A stretch of 64,000 nucleotides of DNA from WHSV01 sp050693895 (GTDB lineage: Bacteria; Actinomycetota; CADDZG01; WHSQ01), in NCBI GenBank assembly GCA_050693895.1, contig JBOGWS010000009.1, positions 1 through 64,000 on the forward strand, given 5' to 3'. The notes beneath the pieces are model-generated. The model was not told where the DNA came from. It saw nothing but the letters and a program-made list of their open reading frames with translations, and ran no database searches. The translations under genes were made by a program, and so were the position numbers. How positions within the stretch are numbered: position 1 is the stretch's first letter; every line of letters starts with the position of its first letter. Positions 53,772 to 63,012 of this stretch are shown here, piece after piece.

Positions 53772-54941
53772 ATGACCGATCGAAGTGGAGGCGCCGTCCG
53801 CCTTCGTGGCGGCGGCATCGCCATTGCAAGTGCCGCCGCCGCTGCTCAAATTTTCGGCACCTTCTTGGCCACTCAGCGCTCGTCGGGCGCGGAGTCACTT
53901 GACTGGTTCGGTGCCGCGCTGCTCGTGGCCGCGGCCGTCCCGCTCGTCGCGCGCCGCGAGCATCCCGCGCCCGCATTGTTGGTAACGGTGGCCTGTGCGC
54001 TCGCTTACGACCTCCTCGATTACCCCGCCGGCTTCTACACCATCCCGATCGGCATCGGCCTCTATTCGCTGGTCGCCGCCGGCATGCGGCTACAGGGGAT
54101 CGGCGCCGCAGTTGCGATCGCCTCTCTGTTCGTGATTGCCGACATCCTGTTCGACTCGGGCCACATACTCGGTGTGAACGGCGTGCTGTGGTTCTCGGGT
54201 TGGCTTGCGGTCAGCATTGCCTTGGGCGAGGTGACCAGGAGTCGCCGCTCCTACCTGGTCGAAGTCGAGCAGCGGGCGCTCGAGGCCGAGCGTACCCGTG
54301 AGGAGGAGGCGCTGCGACGCGCGGGCGAAGAACGCCTCCGTATCGCGCGCGAGTTGCACGATGTCCTGGCCCACAATATTTCGATGATCAACGTGAGGGC
54401 CGGAGTCGCCTCACACTTGCTCGACAAGAAGCCCGAGGAGGCCCGCGACGCGCTCGATGCAATCAAGACGGCGAGCAAGGATGCTCTGCGCGAGCTGCGC
54501 TCGACCCTCGGAATGTTGCGTCAGGTCGACGACGGTGTGCCTTTGAGGCCCGGGCCAAGCCTGGCGCAGCTCGACGAGCTCATACCGGATCCTGTTGCCG
54601 GGGTCGGCGTGAGCATGCAGGTAGTGGGAGAGCCGCGTGACCTGCCCGTCGGCGTCGAGCAAGCCGCCTACCGCATCGTCCAGGAGTCACTGACGAACGT
54701 GGCTCGTCATGCAGCGCCCGCCTCAGCTACCGTGACGATCACCTATGGGGAACGCGACATTCAGATCGATGTGTCCGACGACGGACGAGCCGTTTCGAGC
54801 AATGGCCTTTCCGGCGGGGGCCACGGGATAACTGGGATGAGCGAACGTGCTGCGGCGACGGGAGGGGAGTTCGATGCCGGTCCCCGCCCCGAGGGGGGCT
54901 GGCGCGTCTGGGCTCGGCTCCCCCTGAACGGATCTAAATGA
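53772..54941 (+). CDS. NarL-type (HisKA_3) sensor histidine kinase
   Basis: 389 residues from ATG 53772; ATG 53736 is an alternative giving 12 more. Four to six N-terminal membrane segments (about 20-160), a short coiled coil, then the HisKA_3 box RIARELHDVLAHNISMINVRAG (phospho-His about 196) and an ATPase domain with YRIVQESLTNVARHA and GHGITGMSERAAATGG. DesK/LiaS-like. Its stop overlaps the regulator start by 4 bases, and the ABC exporter diverges upstream, the standard layout of an envelope-stress or drug-sensing module. Confidence 0.93.
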   Translation: MTDRSGGAVRLRGGGIAIASAAAAAQIFGTFLATQRSSGAESLDWFGAALLVAAAVPLVARREHPAPALLVTVACALAYDLLDYPAGFYTIPIGIGLYSLVAAGMRLQGIGAAVAIASLFVIADILFDSGHILGVNGVLWFSGWLAVSIALGEVTRSRRSYLVEVEQRALEAERTREEEALRRAGEERLRIARELHDVLAHNISMINVRAGVASHLLDKKPEEARDALDAIKTASKDALRELRSTLGMLRQVDDGVPLRPGPSLAQLDELIPDPVAGVGVSMQVVGEPRDLPVGVEQAAYRIVQESLTNVARHAAPASATVTITYGERDIQIDVSDDGRAVSSNGLSGGGHGITGMSERAAATGGEFDAGPRPEGGWRVWARLPLNGSK

Positions 54942-55612
54942 TCCAGGTCGTGCTTGCGGACGATCAGGCTCTGGTCCGTGCTGGATTTCGCTCCCTGCTG
55001 GACAACGAAGACGACATCGAGGTCGTTGCAGAGGCCTCCGACGGTGAAGAGGCCGTAGTTCTTGCAGCGCAAGCGAAACCCGACGTCATCCTCATGGACA
55101 TCCGCATGCCGAAACTCGATGGGATCGAGGCAACGCGTCGAATAGCCGGCGACGATCGCCTTGCCGGAGTGAAGGTCGTGATCCTGACGACCTTCGAGCT
55201 CGATGAGTACGTCTTCGAGTCGCTCCGAGCCGGCGCAAGCGGTTTTCTCGTCAAGGACACCGAGCCGCTCGAGTTGCTCCACGGAGTTCGCGTCGTAGCG
55301 GCGGGCGAGTCGCTCCTGTCGCCGAGCGTGACTCGCCGGCTCATCGCGGAGTTCGCCACACGATCGACCGAGAAGAAAACGCTCGAGGAGCTCGACCTGC
55401 TCACAGGGCGGGAGCGCGAAGTCATGGCGCTCGTCGCGACAGGGATGTCCAACGACGAGATCGCCGAGCATCTGGTGGTCAGTCCGGCGACGGCGAAGAC
55501 GCATGTCAGCCGGGCCATGGTCAAGCTGCATGCGCGCGACCGAGCCCAGCTCGTCGTCCTCGCATACGAATCTGGGCTCGTCAAACCGAGTTGGACGAGC
55601 CCTCGTCAGTAG
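54938..55612 (+). CDS. NarL/LuxR-type response regulator
   Basis: 224 residues. Receiver: LADDQALVRAGF, phospho-Asp in VILMDIRMPKLDGIE, Thr in VVILTTFELDEYVFESLRAGASGFLVKDTEP and Lys in FLVKD. LuxR HTH: LTGREREVMALVATGMSNDEIAEHLVVSPATAKTHVSRAMVKLHARDRAQLVV. Cognate to the upstream kinase (4-base overlap). It is likely to bind the palindrome at 53706-53727 and control the exporter. Confidence 0.95.
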   Translation: MIQVVLADDQALVRAGFRSLLDNEDDIEVVAEASDGEEAVVLAAQAKPDVILMDIRMPKLDGIEATRRIAGDDRLAGVKVVILTTFELDEYVFESLRAGASGFLVKDTEPLELLHGVRVVAAGESLLSPSVTRRLIAEFATRSTEKKTLEELDLLTGREREVMALVATGMSNDEIAEHLVVSPATAKTHVSRAMVKLHARDRAQLVVLAYESGLVKPSWTSPRQ

Positions 55613-55695
55613 GTGACCAGGGATCCGTTGATCGCAATCGCGGCACTCCTGGTCGCCGCTTCTGCGCTTGGAGCGGATAGCCTTCACCCCCGGGT

Positions 55696-55744
55696 GACCA
55701 TTGTCATTCCAGACCCCTCCTGGGGGTCACAGATGACGATGGTC
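55696..55744. repeat. 49-base two-tier inverted repeat
   Basis: Outer arms GACCATTGTCAT (55696-55707) and ATGACGATGGTC (55733-55744) pair at 11 of 12 positions plus one wobble; inner arms GACCCC (55712-55717) and GGGGTC (55723-55728) pair perfectly. It may be the terminator of the two-component operon (no T tract) or an operator of the purine operon, whose -35 begins 14 bases on. Confidence 0.6.
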
Positions 55745-55757
55745 CCTCGCCACCTTG

Positions 55758-55787
55758 TTGACGCGGGTTCTGAGGCTTCCGCATAAT
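55758..55787 (+). promoter_or_regulatory. Sigma70-like promoter of the LLM-ygeY-xdhD-ssnA-ygeW operon
   Basis: -35 TTGACG (55758-55763), 18-base spacer, -10 CATAAT (55782-55787). Transcription would begin near 55794, leaving a short leader that contains the Shine-Dalgarno AAAGGAG (55813-55819). Confidence 0.65.
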
Positions 55788-55820
55788 CGACTGAAGGTCA
55801 CGCCAGACACCTAAAGGAGC

Positions 55821-56846
55821 CTTACAGCGAACGCATCTCCCGAGCGCGTAGCTCTCTACCTGCAGGACAAACACCCCATCAGGGATGGGATTCGCTACGT
55901 GCAGCGAGCGGAGGAGAGAGGCTTCGAGGCGGTCTGGCAGGCCGAGTCTCGCCTCGTTCGAGAGGCGACGGTACCCATGGCGGCCTTCGCCGCGTCGACC
56001 GATCGCATCAAGGTCGGTTCGGGGGTTGTGAACACGTGGACGCGCAACGTTGGACTGTTGGCGGCGACCTTCGTCACGCTCGACGACCTGGCGCCGGGCC
56101 GCGTCATGGTCGGACTGGGGGCCTGGTGGGATCCGTTGGCGCGCAAGGTCGGGATATCCCGCCGCCGTCCACTGCAGTGCATGCGTGAAACGGTGGAGGC
56201 CTGTCGGAAGCTGTTCACTCTCGACGAAGTCTCCTACGACGGTGAATTCGTGCACCTCGACGGTGTGAGGATCGATGTCGTTCACGGTGATGTCTCCGCG
56301 CGCGACATCCCCATCTACATCGGCGCCACCGGCCCCAAGATGCTGGAACTCGCCGGCGAGATCGCCGACGGCGTCGTCCTCAACTACATGGTCTCGCCGA
56401 GTTACAACGACGATGCAATGGAACGGCTCGATGCGGGGGTCCGGCGCGCAGGGCGGAGCATGGATGAGGTCGATCGTCCCCAGCTCGTGGTCTGCTCGCT
56501 CGACGCCGATCGATCCAAGGCCCTGGACGCGGCTCGCTTGCTCCTCACGCAATACCTCGGTCAGCAACCTCATATCATGAAGGCCTCCGGTGTCGACTCG
56601 GCGCTGATCGAGGAGATCAACGCCGTGGTGGATTGGCCCGCTACACACGAAGAGATCGAGAAAGCAGCGGCACTGGTGCCCGACGAGGTCGTCCAGCTCG
56701 TTAGCGCGTCGGGGACACCGGACGAGTGCAGATCGAAGGTGGCCGAGTACATCGAGCACGGCGCGACCTGCCCCGTTCTTTATCCGCTGGGAGATGACGT
56801 CGATGCGATGATCGACGCCTTCGGCGTACAAGTAGCGAGGACCTGA
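55821..56846 (+). CDS. LLM-class flavin/F420-dependent oxidoreductase, start codon unclear
   Basis: Luciferase-like barrel: VALYLQDKHPI, then ERGFEAVWQAESRLVREATVPMAAFAA, GSGVVNTWTRN, GRVMVGLGAWWDPLARKVGISRRRP, and IPIYIGATGPKMLELAGEIADGVVLNYM. The conserved frame runs back to about 55842 and stays open to a TAA at 55812, yet contains no ATG, GTG or TTG before GTG 55899, which would remove the first strand of the barrel. The Shine-Dalgarno AAAGGAG lies at 55813-55819, so a rare start codon near 55821-55830, a base error, or a damaged start are the options. Family members use F420 or FMN for reductions or ring-opening oxygenation; here it leads a purine-type operon. Confidence 0.8.
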   Translation, partial: LTANASPERVALYLQDKHPIRDGIRYVQRAEERGFEAVWQAESRLVREATVPMAAFAASTDRIKVGSGVVNTWTRNVGLLAATFVTLDDLAPGRVMVGLGAWWDPLARKVGISRRRPLQCMRETVEACRKLFTLDEVSYDGEFVHLDGVRIDVVHGDVSARDIPIYIGATGPKMLELAGEIADGVVLNYMVSPSYNDDAMERLDAGVRRAGRSMDEVDRPQLVVCSLDADRSKALDAARLLLTQYLGQQPHIMKASGVDSALIEEINAVVDWPATHEEIEKAAALVPDEVVQLVSASGTPDECRSKVAEYIEHGATCPVLYPLGDDVDAMIDAFGVQVART

Positions 56847-56848
56847 CC

Positions 56849-58048
56849 TTGAGCGACTACCTGGAGCAGGCAGAACAGTATCGCAACGATGTGACCGGTT
56901 TCTTGCGCGAGATCATCGCCATACCCTCTCCTTCGTGCGAAGAGGCAGACGTAGCACGACGGGTTGCGGCCGAAATGGAGGACCTCGGATACGACGAGGT
57001 CAAATCCGATCCAATGGGCAATGTCATGGGACGCATCGGCGATGGTAAGACCAAAATCGTTCTCGATGCCCATATGGACACGGTCGGCGTAGGGGATCCC
57101 TCGGCCTGGCCCCACGATCCCTTCGAAGGCAAGCTCACCGACGGCGTTGTCTTCGGACGTGGCGCGTCCGACAACAAGGGTGCCGTCGCTTCGCAGGTCT
57201 ATGGAGGGAAGCTCATAGCCGACCGCGGTCTCGACGGTGCCGACGTCACCGTCTACGTCGTCGGCACCGTGATGGAAGAGGATTGCGATGGGCTTGCGCT
57301 CGGCTATTTCCTCACAGAGACCGTGACCGGCGTGGACGCCGTCGTGCTCGGTGAGTGCACGAACCTTGCCGTGTACCGGGGGCACCGAGGCCGGATGGAG
57401 ATCTCCGTCCAGACGAGGGGCACCTCCGCGCACGCAAGCGCGCCCGAGCGCGGTGACAGCGCGGTGTCGGCAATGGCCCCCATCGTGCTCGACGTAACCG
57501 AGCTCAACGAGCGGCTTGCCGACGATGCTTTCTTGGGGCGCGGAACAATCGCCGTGACCATGATCGAGTGCGAGACTGCCTCTCTGAACGCGATCCCCGA
57601 CTCCTGCACGATCTATCTGGACCGCCGGCTCACCGCGGGCGAGACACTGGAGTCTGCGGTGAAGGAGGTTGCGTCCTTAAGCTCCGCCAAAGACGCCAAG
57701 GTCGAGGTTCTCGACTACGCCCGTCCCGCTTACACCGGGCTGACGCTGGAAACGGAGAAGTACTTCCCGACGTGGGTGCTCGAGCCAGACCACCCACTCG
57801 TCACTGCCGGAGTGGGGGCCGGCGAGGCCGCCCTCGGCAATACCCCCGAGGTTGACAAGTGGACGTTCTCGACCAACGGCATCGCGTCGGCCGGACGGCT
57901 GAGCATCCCGACGATCGGATTCGGACCGAGCGAGGAACGTTGGGCTCACTCCGTCCTCGACCAGTGTCCCGTCGACCACCTGGTGGCCTCGATCGCCTAC
58001 TACGCGGCTCTGCCTGCTGCACTCGCCGGGATCGGAGAAAGAACTTGA
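56849..58048 (+). CDS. ygeY: M20-family amidohydrolase, YgeY-like
   Basis: 399 residues from TTG 56849. Complete M20 zinc site: DAHMDTVG (His, Asp), GRGASDNKG (Asp), EEDCDG (Glu pair), GECTN (Glu) and ERWAHS (His). The EEDCDG segment and overall length match YgeY, encoded in E. coli next to ygeW and ygeX in the purine-linked cluster. It probably hydrolyses an amide or carbamoyl intermediate of purine-ring breakdown. It sits 2 bases after the LLM gene. Confidence 0.87.
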   Translation: MSDYLEQAEQYRNDVTGFLREIIAIPSPSCEEADVARRVAAEMEDLGYDEVKSDPMGNVMGRIGDGKTKIVLDAHMDTVGVGDPSAWPHDPFEGKLTDGVVFGRGASDNKGAVASQVYGGKLIADRGLDGADVTVYVVGTVMEEDCDGLALGYFLTETVTGVDAVVLGECTNLAVYRGHRGRMEISVQTRGTSAHASAPERGDSAVSAMAPIVLDVTELNERLADDAFLGRGTIAVTMIECETASLNAIPDSCTIYLDRRLTAGETLESAVKEVASLSSAKDAKVEVLDYARPAYTGLTLETEKYFPTWVLEPDHPLVTAGVGAGEAALGNTPEVDKWTFSTNGIASAGRLSIPTIGFGPSEERWAHSVLDQCPVDHLVASIAYYAALPAALAGIGERT

Positions 58049-60681
58049 GTGAGCGCATCGAGTTCAAAGTTAACGGCAAGGAGGTCGCGGTCGATGTTGC
58101 GGAGGACGAGACGCTCCTCGACGTGTTGCGCGACCACTTGGACCTGCTAGCCGCCAAGGACGGCTGCCAGCCCGAGGGCTATTGTGGCTGTTGCACGGTG
58201 CTCGTCGACGGGCACGCACGCGTGGCCTGCTCGCAGCCGGCCGCGAAGTTCTCCGGCAAGTCCATCGTCACCCTGGAGGGCCTCTCCGATCACGAGCGTG
58301 AGGCATTCGCTCTTGCGTTCTCGGCGACCGGCGCGTCCCAGTGCGGCTTCTGCTCTCCTGGAATCGTGGTCAAGGCCCGTAATCTCCTCACCAAGAACCC
58401 GCATCCGTCGCGCGACGAAGTGGCGAAGGCACTTGCCGGCAACCTTTGTCGCTGCACCGGCTACGTGAAGGTAATTGATGCTGTCGAGATGGCGGCGGGG
58501 ATCCTGGCAGGCGAGGAGCAACCGCATCTCGATTGGTCCGGCCGCCTGGGGTCTCGCACACCAAAGTACCAGTCGTTCGAGCTGGCGCTCGGCCTCAAGC
58601 CATTCATCGGCGACATCGAGATGGACGGCGTCCTTCACGGAGCACTTCGTTTTGCGGAGCACCCGCGCGCCGTGGTCACGAAGATCGATGTCTCGAGGGC
58701 TGAGGCCATGGACGGAGTGGTGCGCGTAGTTCTCGCAAGCGACGTCGCGGGGGAGCGCGAGGTGGGCTGCATCCACAACGACTGGCCGGCCTTCGTTGCG
58801 GAGGAAGAAACGACGCGCTACGTCGGCGATGTGCTCGCGGGCGTAGTCGCAACCTCGCGACGGGTCGCTCGTCTGGCCGCGGACGCCATCGAGATGACCT
58901 ACGACGTACTCGAACCGGTGACGGACCCCGAACATGCGCTTGAGCCGGACGCTCCCAAGGTGCACGAGAGCGGCAACCTGCTCAAGATGTGGACGATCAA
59001 GCGAGGCGACTCGGAAGCCGCGCTGGCCTCCTCCGATCACGTCGTCACCGAGACGTTCCAGACACAGTTCATCGAGCACGCCTTCCTCGAACCCGAGTCT
59101 TCGCTCGCCTACGACACCGAAGATGGGATGCACGTGCTTTCCGGGGGCCAGGGCATCTGGGACGACCGTCGTCAGATCGCGCGCCTGCTCGCCGAGCCCG
59201 AGCAGAGAGTGCGAGTTTCACTGGTCTCCAACGGAGGTGCCTTCGGCGCGAGGGAAGACCTTGGGATCAACGGCCACACGGCGGTCATGGCGCGCGCGAC
59301 GGGCAAGCCGGTCAAGCTCACGCTGTCGCGCGAGGAGTCGATCCGCATGCACGTCAAACGCCATCCCTTGCGGATGACGTACACGGTGGGTTGCGACTCC
59401 AAAGGCAGACTCACGGCCGTAAAGGCCCGCATCGTGGGCGACACGGGAGCCTATGCGAGCGTGGGAGACAAGGTGCTGCAGCGAGCGTGCGGTCATTCGT
59501 GTTCTGCCTACGACGTGCCCGTAGTCGACGTAGAGTCGACCGCCGTCTACACGAACAATCCACCGGCCGGAGCGATGCGGGGCTTCGGTTCGAATCAGGC
59601 GAACTTTGCGATGGAGGGCTGCATGGATCGCCTCGCCGAGATGGTGGGCATCGACGGGTTCGACATCCGTTGGATCAATGCGCTCGACGTCGGCTCGACC
59701 TTCGGAACCGGCCAGGTGCTCGGCGAGGGAGTCGGCCTGAAGAAGTGTCTCGAGGCCGTCAAGGAGGTTTACAAGGGCGCGCGTTTCGCTGGGATTTCCA
59801 GCGCGGTCAAGAACGTCGGCGTCGGGAACGGCCTTCCCGAGTATGGGCGCGCGTCGGTAGAGGTCCAGGAGGACGCGTCGATCCTCGTGCGGCATTCGTG
59901 GACCGAGATGGGCCAGGGCGTGCACACGGTGTTGCAGCAGGTCGCGTGCGAGGAACTGGCTCAAAGCGGAATCGAGCTCAAGCACGTGAGCATCAGCGTT
60001 GACACCGAGCGCGAGTTCGCGACGGGACAGACGACCGCGTCGCGCGGAACCTTTCTCGGCGGCCTCGCCGTGAAGCGCGCCTGCGAGAAGCTGAGAGCCG
60101 AGCTCAACGGGAATCAGCTCAGTGATCTTGTAGGCCAGGAGTTCACCGGCGAGGTCGAGTTCAAGCTCACTCAACCGATGGACGACCCAAACCTCGAGCG
60201 TTCCCACATCTGCTACGGGTGGGGAGTTCAGGTCGTGATTCTCGACGACGACGGCAAGATCGAGAGAGTGATCGCCGCCCACGACGTGGGGAAGGTGATG
60301 AACCGGAACCTGCTCGAGGGCCAGATCGAGGGTTCGGTTCACATGGGTCTGGGGCACTCGCTGACCGAGGAATTCGTCGTAGAGGGCGGCTACATCATGA
60401 CCCCGACGCTGAAGTCGCAGGGGATCATCCCCGCGAAGGGCATGCCCAAGGTCGAGTGCATCTTCATCGAGGAACCTCAGCCAGAGGGCCCCTACGGCGC
60501 GAAAGGTGTAGGCGAGATCGGGCTCGTGCCCACGGCCGGAGCTGTCGCGGGAGCGGTCCATGCCTTCGACGGCAAGTGGCGTGTTCGGTTGCCGATGAAG
60601 GACACAGCCGCGGCAAAGGCGGCCCATCCCAGAGCCGTTGCCAAGCTCGGTGCCGCTCGTCGCGCGACTCAGACTTCTTGA
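58045..60681 (+). CDS. xdhD: Xanthine-dehydrogenase-like molybdenum hydroxylase, XdhD type (FeS + Mo in one chain)
   Basis: 878 residues from TTG 58045, overlapping the ygeY stop by 4 bases. N-terminal 2Fe-2S domain (about 1-80, CQPEGYCGCCTVLVDGHARVAC) and helical 2Fe-2S domain (CGFCSPG ... LCRCTGY), followed without a FAD domain by the molybdopterin domains (about 165-865): GGQGIWDDRRQIAR, GGAFGAREDLGINGH, GAMRGFGSNQ, HSWTEMGQGVHTV and catalytic Glu in GAKGVGEIGLVPTAGA. Same architecture as E. coli XdhD, which belongs to the selenium-dependent molybdenum hydroxylase group. It probably hydroxylates a purine or related heterocycle. Confidence 0.92.
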   Translation: MSERIEFKVNGKEVAVDVAEDETLLDVLRDHLDLLAAKDGCQPEGYCGCCTVLVDGHARVACSQPAAKFSGKSIVTLEGLSDHEREAFALAFSATGASQCGFCSPGIVVKARNLLTKNPHPSRDEVAKALAGNLCRCTGYVKVIDAVEMAAGILAGEEQPHLDWSGRLGSRTPKYQSFELALGLKPFIGDIEMDGVLHGALRFAEHPRAVVTKIDVSRAEAMDGVVRVVLASDVAGEREVGCIHNDWPAFVAEEETTRYVGDVLAGVVATSRRVARLAADAIEMTYDVLEPVTDPEHALEPDAPKVHESGNLLKMWTIKRGDSEAALASSDHVVTETFQTQFIEHAFLEPESSLAYDTEDGMHVLSGGQGIWDDRRQIARLLAEPEQRVRVSLVSNGGAFGAREDLGINGHTAVMARATGKPVKLTLSREESIRMHVKRHPLRMTYTVGCDSKGRLTAVKARIVGDTGAYASVGDKVLQRACGHSCSAYDVPVVDVESTAVYTNNPPAGAMRGFGSNQANFAMEGCMDRLAEMVGIDGFDIRWINALDVGSTFGTGQVLGEGVGLKKCLEAVKEVYKGARFAGISSAVKNVGVGNGLPEYGRASVEVQEDASILVRHSWTEMGQGVHTVLQQVACEELAQSGIELKHVSISVDTEREFATGQTTASRGTFLGGLAVKRACEKLRAELNGNQLSDLVGQEFTGEVEFKLTQPMDDPNLERSHICYGWGVQVVILDDDGKIERVIAAHDVGKVMNRNLLEGQIEGSVHMGLGHSLTEEFVVEGGYIMTPTLKSQGIIPAKGMPKVECIFIEEPQPEGPYGAKGVGEIGLVPTAGAVAGAVHAFDGKWRVRLPMKDTAAAKAAHPRAVAKLGAARRATQTS

Positions 60682-61991
60682 ACGCCGTCCTGGCGGGCGG
60701 AGTCCTCGCCGATCCGCGTCGCGGAACACTGGAGCCGGGGGATCTAACGGTCGCGTCGGGTCGCATCTCGCGGGTCACTTCCACGCCGGAGGACGAGGTT
60801 GTGGCTCACGAGTCGGACGACCGTGTCGATGTCTCCGGCTGCCTCGTGATGCCGGGCAACGTCTGCGCTCATCACCATCTCTACTCGAGTCTGGCGCGGG
60901 GAATGCCGGGGCCCGAGGACCCTCCGCGGACCTTTCCCGAGATCCTCGAGCGAGTGTGGTGGCGCCTCGACCGGGCTCTCGACCTCGAGACGGTGAAGCT
61001 CTCCGCGCTTCTCGGGGCAGTCGCTGCGGCAAGGGCCGGCACCACCGCGGTCGTCGATCACCACGCGTCGCCCGAAGCAATCGACTCCTCGCTCGACGCG
61101 GTTGCCGAGGGGCTCGAGGAGGCGGGGATGCGCGGCGTTGTGTGCTACGAGGTCAGCGATCGGCACGGAGAGGAGCGCGGTCGCGCCGGCGTGGCCGAGA
61201 ACGCCCGCTTCCTCGCGACGCACCGACGTACGCTCGTACGCGGCATGGTCGGCGCCCACGCCTCGTTCACGATCGGTCCGGCCACGATGGAGTCGGCCGT
61301 GGCCGCTGCTCGGGACACCGGAACGCCGTTGCACATTCACCTGGCCGAGGATTCAAGCGACGAGCGCGACTCGCAAGAGCGTTACGGGCTTCGCACCGCG
61401 CACCGGCTCGCTCGGGAGGGAGCGCTGGGTGAAGGCGACCTCGTTGCCCACGGCGTGCATCTCGACGCCTCGGAGCGAGAGCTCCTCCGAACCTCCGGTG
61501 TGTGGGTGGCCCACAACCCTCGTTCCAACATGAACAACGGGGTCGGCTACGCGCCGGTGCAAGACATGGGCGAGCGCGTTGCGCTGGGAACCGATGGTAT
61601 CGACGGGGACATGTTCGCGGAGACAAGAGCGTGTTACCTAAAGGCGCGGGAGGCGTCGTGGAAGACGGGGCCCGCGTTCGCGACCGAGCGCTTGGCGACG
61701 GGAGCCGATGTCGTCGGCGCTCTCTTCGGCGAGCCCGCGCTCGGTACCTTGGAGGTCGGCGCTCCCGCGGACCTGGTGGTGCTCGAATATTCGTCTCCCA
61801 CGCCGCTCGACTCAGCGAATCTCGCGGGGCATCTCGTCTTCGGGCTCACGGCCGCGGCGGTGCGCGATGTGATGGTGGCGGGGCGCTGGGTCGTGCGCGG
61901 TCGCAAGCATCTGCTCGTTGACGAGGACGAGCTCGCGGCGCGGTGTCGCGCAAGCGCACGCGCCTTGTGGGAGCGCATGAGCAACTTTTAG
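60678..61991 (+). CDS. ssnA: Amidohydrolase, SsnA-like (purine-type deaminase)
   Basis: 437 residues from TTG 60678, overlapping the xdhD stop. Metal-dependent amidohydrolase barrel with HxH in CAHHHLYSSLARGM (about 61-74), His in HIHLAED, His in LVAHGVHLD and Asp in GTDGIDGDMFAETR, all present. In E. coli SsnA is encoded with ygfK and xdhD. Aminohydrolase acting on a purine or ring-opened product is the likely role. Confidence 0.9.
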   Translation: MNAVLAGGVLADPRRGTLEPGDLTVASGRISRVTSTPEDEVVAHESDDRVDVSGCLVMPGNVCAHHHLYSSLARGMPGPEDPPRTFPEILERVWWRLDRALDLETVKLSALLGAVAAARAGTTAVVDHHASPEAIDSSLDAVAEGLEEAGMRGVVCYEVSDRHGEERGRAGVAENARFLATHRRTLVRGMVGAHASFTIGPATMESAVAAARDTGTPLHIHLAEDSSDERDSQERYGLRTAHRLAREGALGEGDLVAHGVHLDASERELLRTSGVWVAHNPRSNMNNGVGYAPVQDMGERVALGTDGIDGDMFAETRACYLKAREASWKTGPAFATERLATGADVVGALFGEPALGTLEVGAPADLVVLEYSSPTPLDSANLAGHLVFGLTAAAVRDVMVAGRWVVRGRKHLLVDEDELAARCRASARALWERMSNF

Positions 61992-62004
61992 CTTGGGAGG
62001 AAAT

Positions 62005-63012
62005 GTGGAACGCGCCGAATTGAGAGGCAAGGACTTCATCTCGACTGCCGATTGGTCTGTCGATGAGCTCGGCATTGCACTTGACGTCGCGGGCGAGCTG
62101 AAAGGCACATTCAAGGCGGGCGATTCTCATCGTCTGTTGTCCGATAAGACGTTGTTCATGATCTTCTTGGACCTCTCGACTCGTACTCGCAACGCGTTCG
62201 AGGCGGGGATGACCCAGCTCGGCGGTCACGCGCATTTCATCGACGCGAACACGTCACAGATAGCTCACGGTGAGAGCCCGCGCGACATGGGGATCATCCT
62301 GTCGTCCTACGGGCACGGGATCGCCATCCGCCACGACAAGGTGCCCGGCGAGGGCAACGCCTACATAAGGGAGGTGGCGCGCAACTCCGAGGCACCGGTC
62401 ATCAATCTGCAGTGCGATGAGGACCATCCAACTCAGCAACTGGCCGATCTCATGACGATCGAGGAGGTCTTCGGCACGCGGGACCTCGATGGGATGAAGG
62501 TTTGCGTCTCGTGGGCCTACGCGCCGTCATACGCCAAGCCGATGAGCGTGCCCCAGGGGCTCGCGTTGCTCCTCCCACGCTTCGGGGCCGACGTCACAAT
62601 CGCCCGGCCCCCCGAGTACCGTCTGATGTCTCACGTGATGGAGCGCGCCCGGCTCCTTGCGAACAAGGGTGGCGGCTCGATCACCGAGGTCGACGACATG
62701 GACGCAGGGTTCGCCGACGCCCAGGTGGTCTATCCGAAGTCATGGGGGGCCGAGCACCTGTTCGGAAACGAGCAGGAGGCGCTCGCACTGAACGCCCAGT
62801 ACAAGGACTGGATCTGCGACCATCGGCGGATGCGGACCGCTGCCGACGATGCGATCTACATGCACTGCCTTCCCGCCGACCGCGGCCACGAGGTCACCGA
62901 CGAGGTCATCGACGGAGAGCAGTCCGTCGTCTTTCAGGAGGCAGAGAATCGACTGCACACCGGCAAGGCGCTGCTGGCGCTGACGATGGGCGGCTACGCC
63001 ACCTCGGTCTAG
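62005..63012 (+). CDS. ygeW: Knotted carbamoyltransferase, YgeW-like
   Basis: 335 residues from GTG 62005 with GGGAGG 5 bases upstream. Aspartate/ornithine carbamoyltransferase superfamily: carbamoyl-phosphate motif FLDLSTRTRNAFEAGM (about 53-68), DEDHPTQQLADL, and HCLPADRG. Length and the SQIAHGESPRDMGIILSSYGHGIAIRHD segment fit YgeW, a knotted carbamoyltransferase of the purine-type cluster, rather than anabolic OTCase. The amino acceptor is uncertain; 2,3-diaminopropionate derivatives are a candidate because dpaL is adjacent. Its end overlaps dpaL by 4 bases tail to tail. Confidence 0.9.
   Translation: MERAELRGKDFISTADWSVDELGIALDVAGELKGTFKAGDSHRLLSDKTLFMIFLDLSTRTRNAFEAGMTQLGGHAHFIDANTSQIAHGESPRDMGIILSSYGHGIAIRHDKVPGEGNAYIREVARNSEAPVINLQCDEDHPTQQLADLMTIEEVFGTRDLDGMKVCVSWAYAPSYAKPMSVPQGLALLLPRFGADVTIARPPEYRLMSHVMERARLLANKGGGSITEVDDMDAGFADAQVVYPKSWGAEHLFGNEQEALALNAQYKDWICDHRRMRTAADDAIYMHCLPADRGHEVTDEVIDGEQSVVFQEAENRLHTGKALLALTMGGYATSV

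Noticed and set aside
59218..60729. 503-codon minus-strand open frame inside xdhD
   Set aside because: Antisense shadow; the plus strand has all molybdenum hydroxylase motifs.
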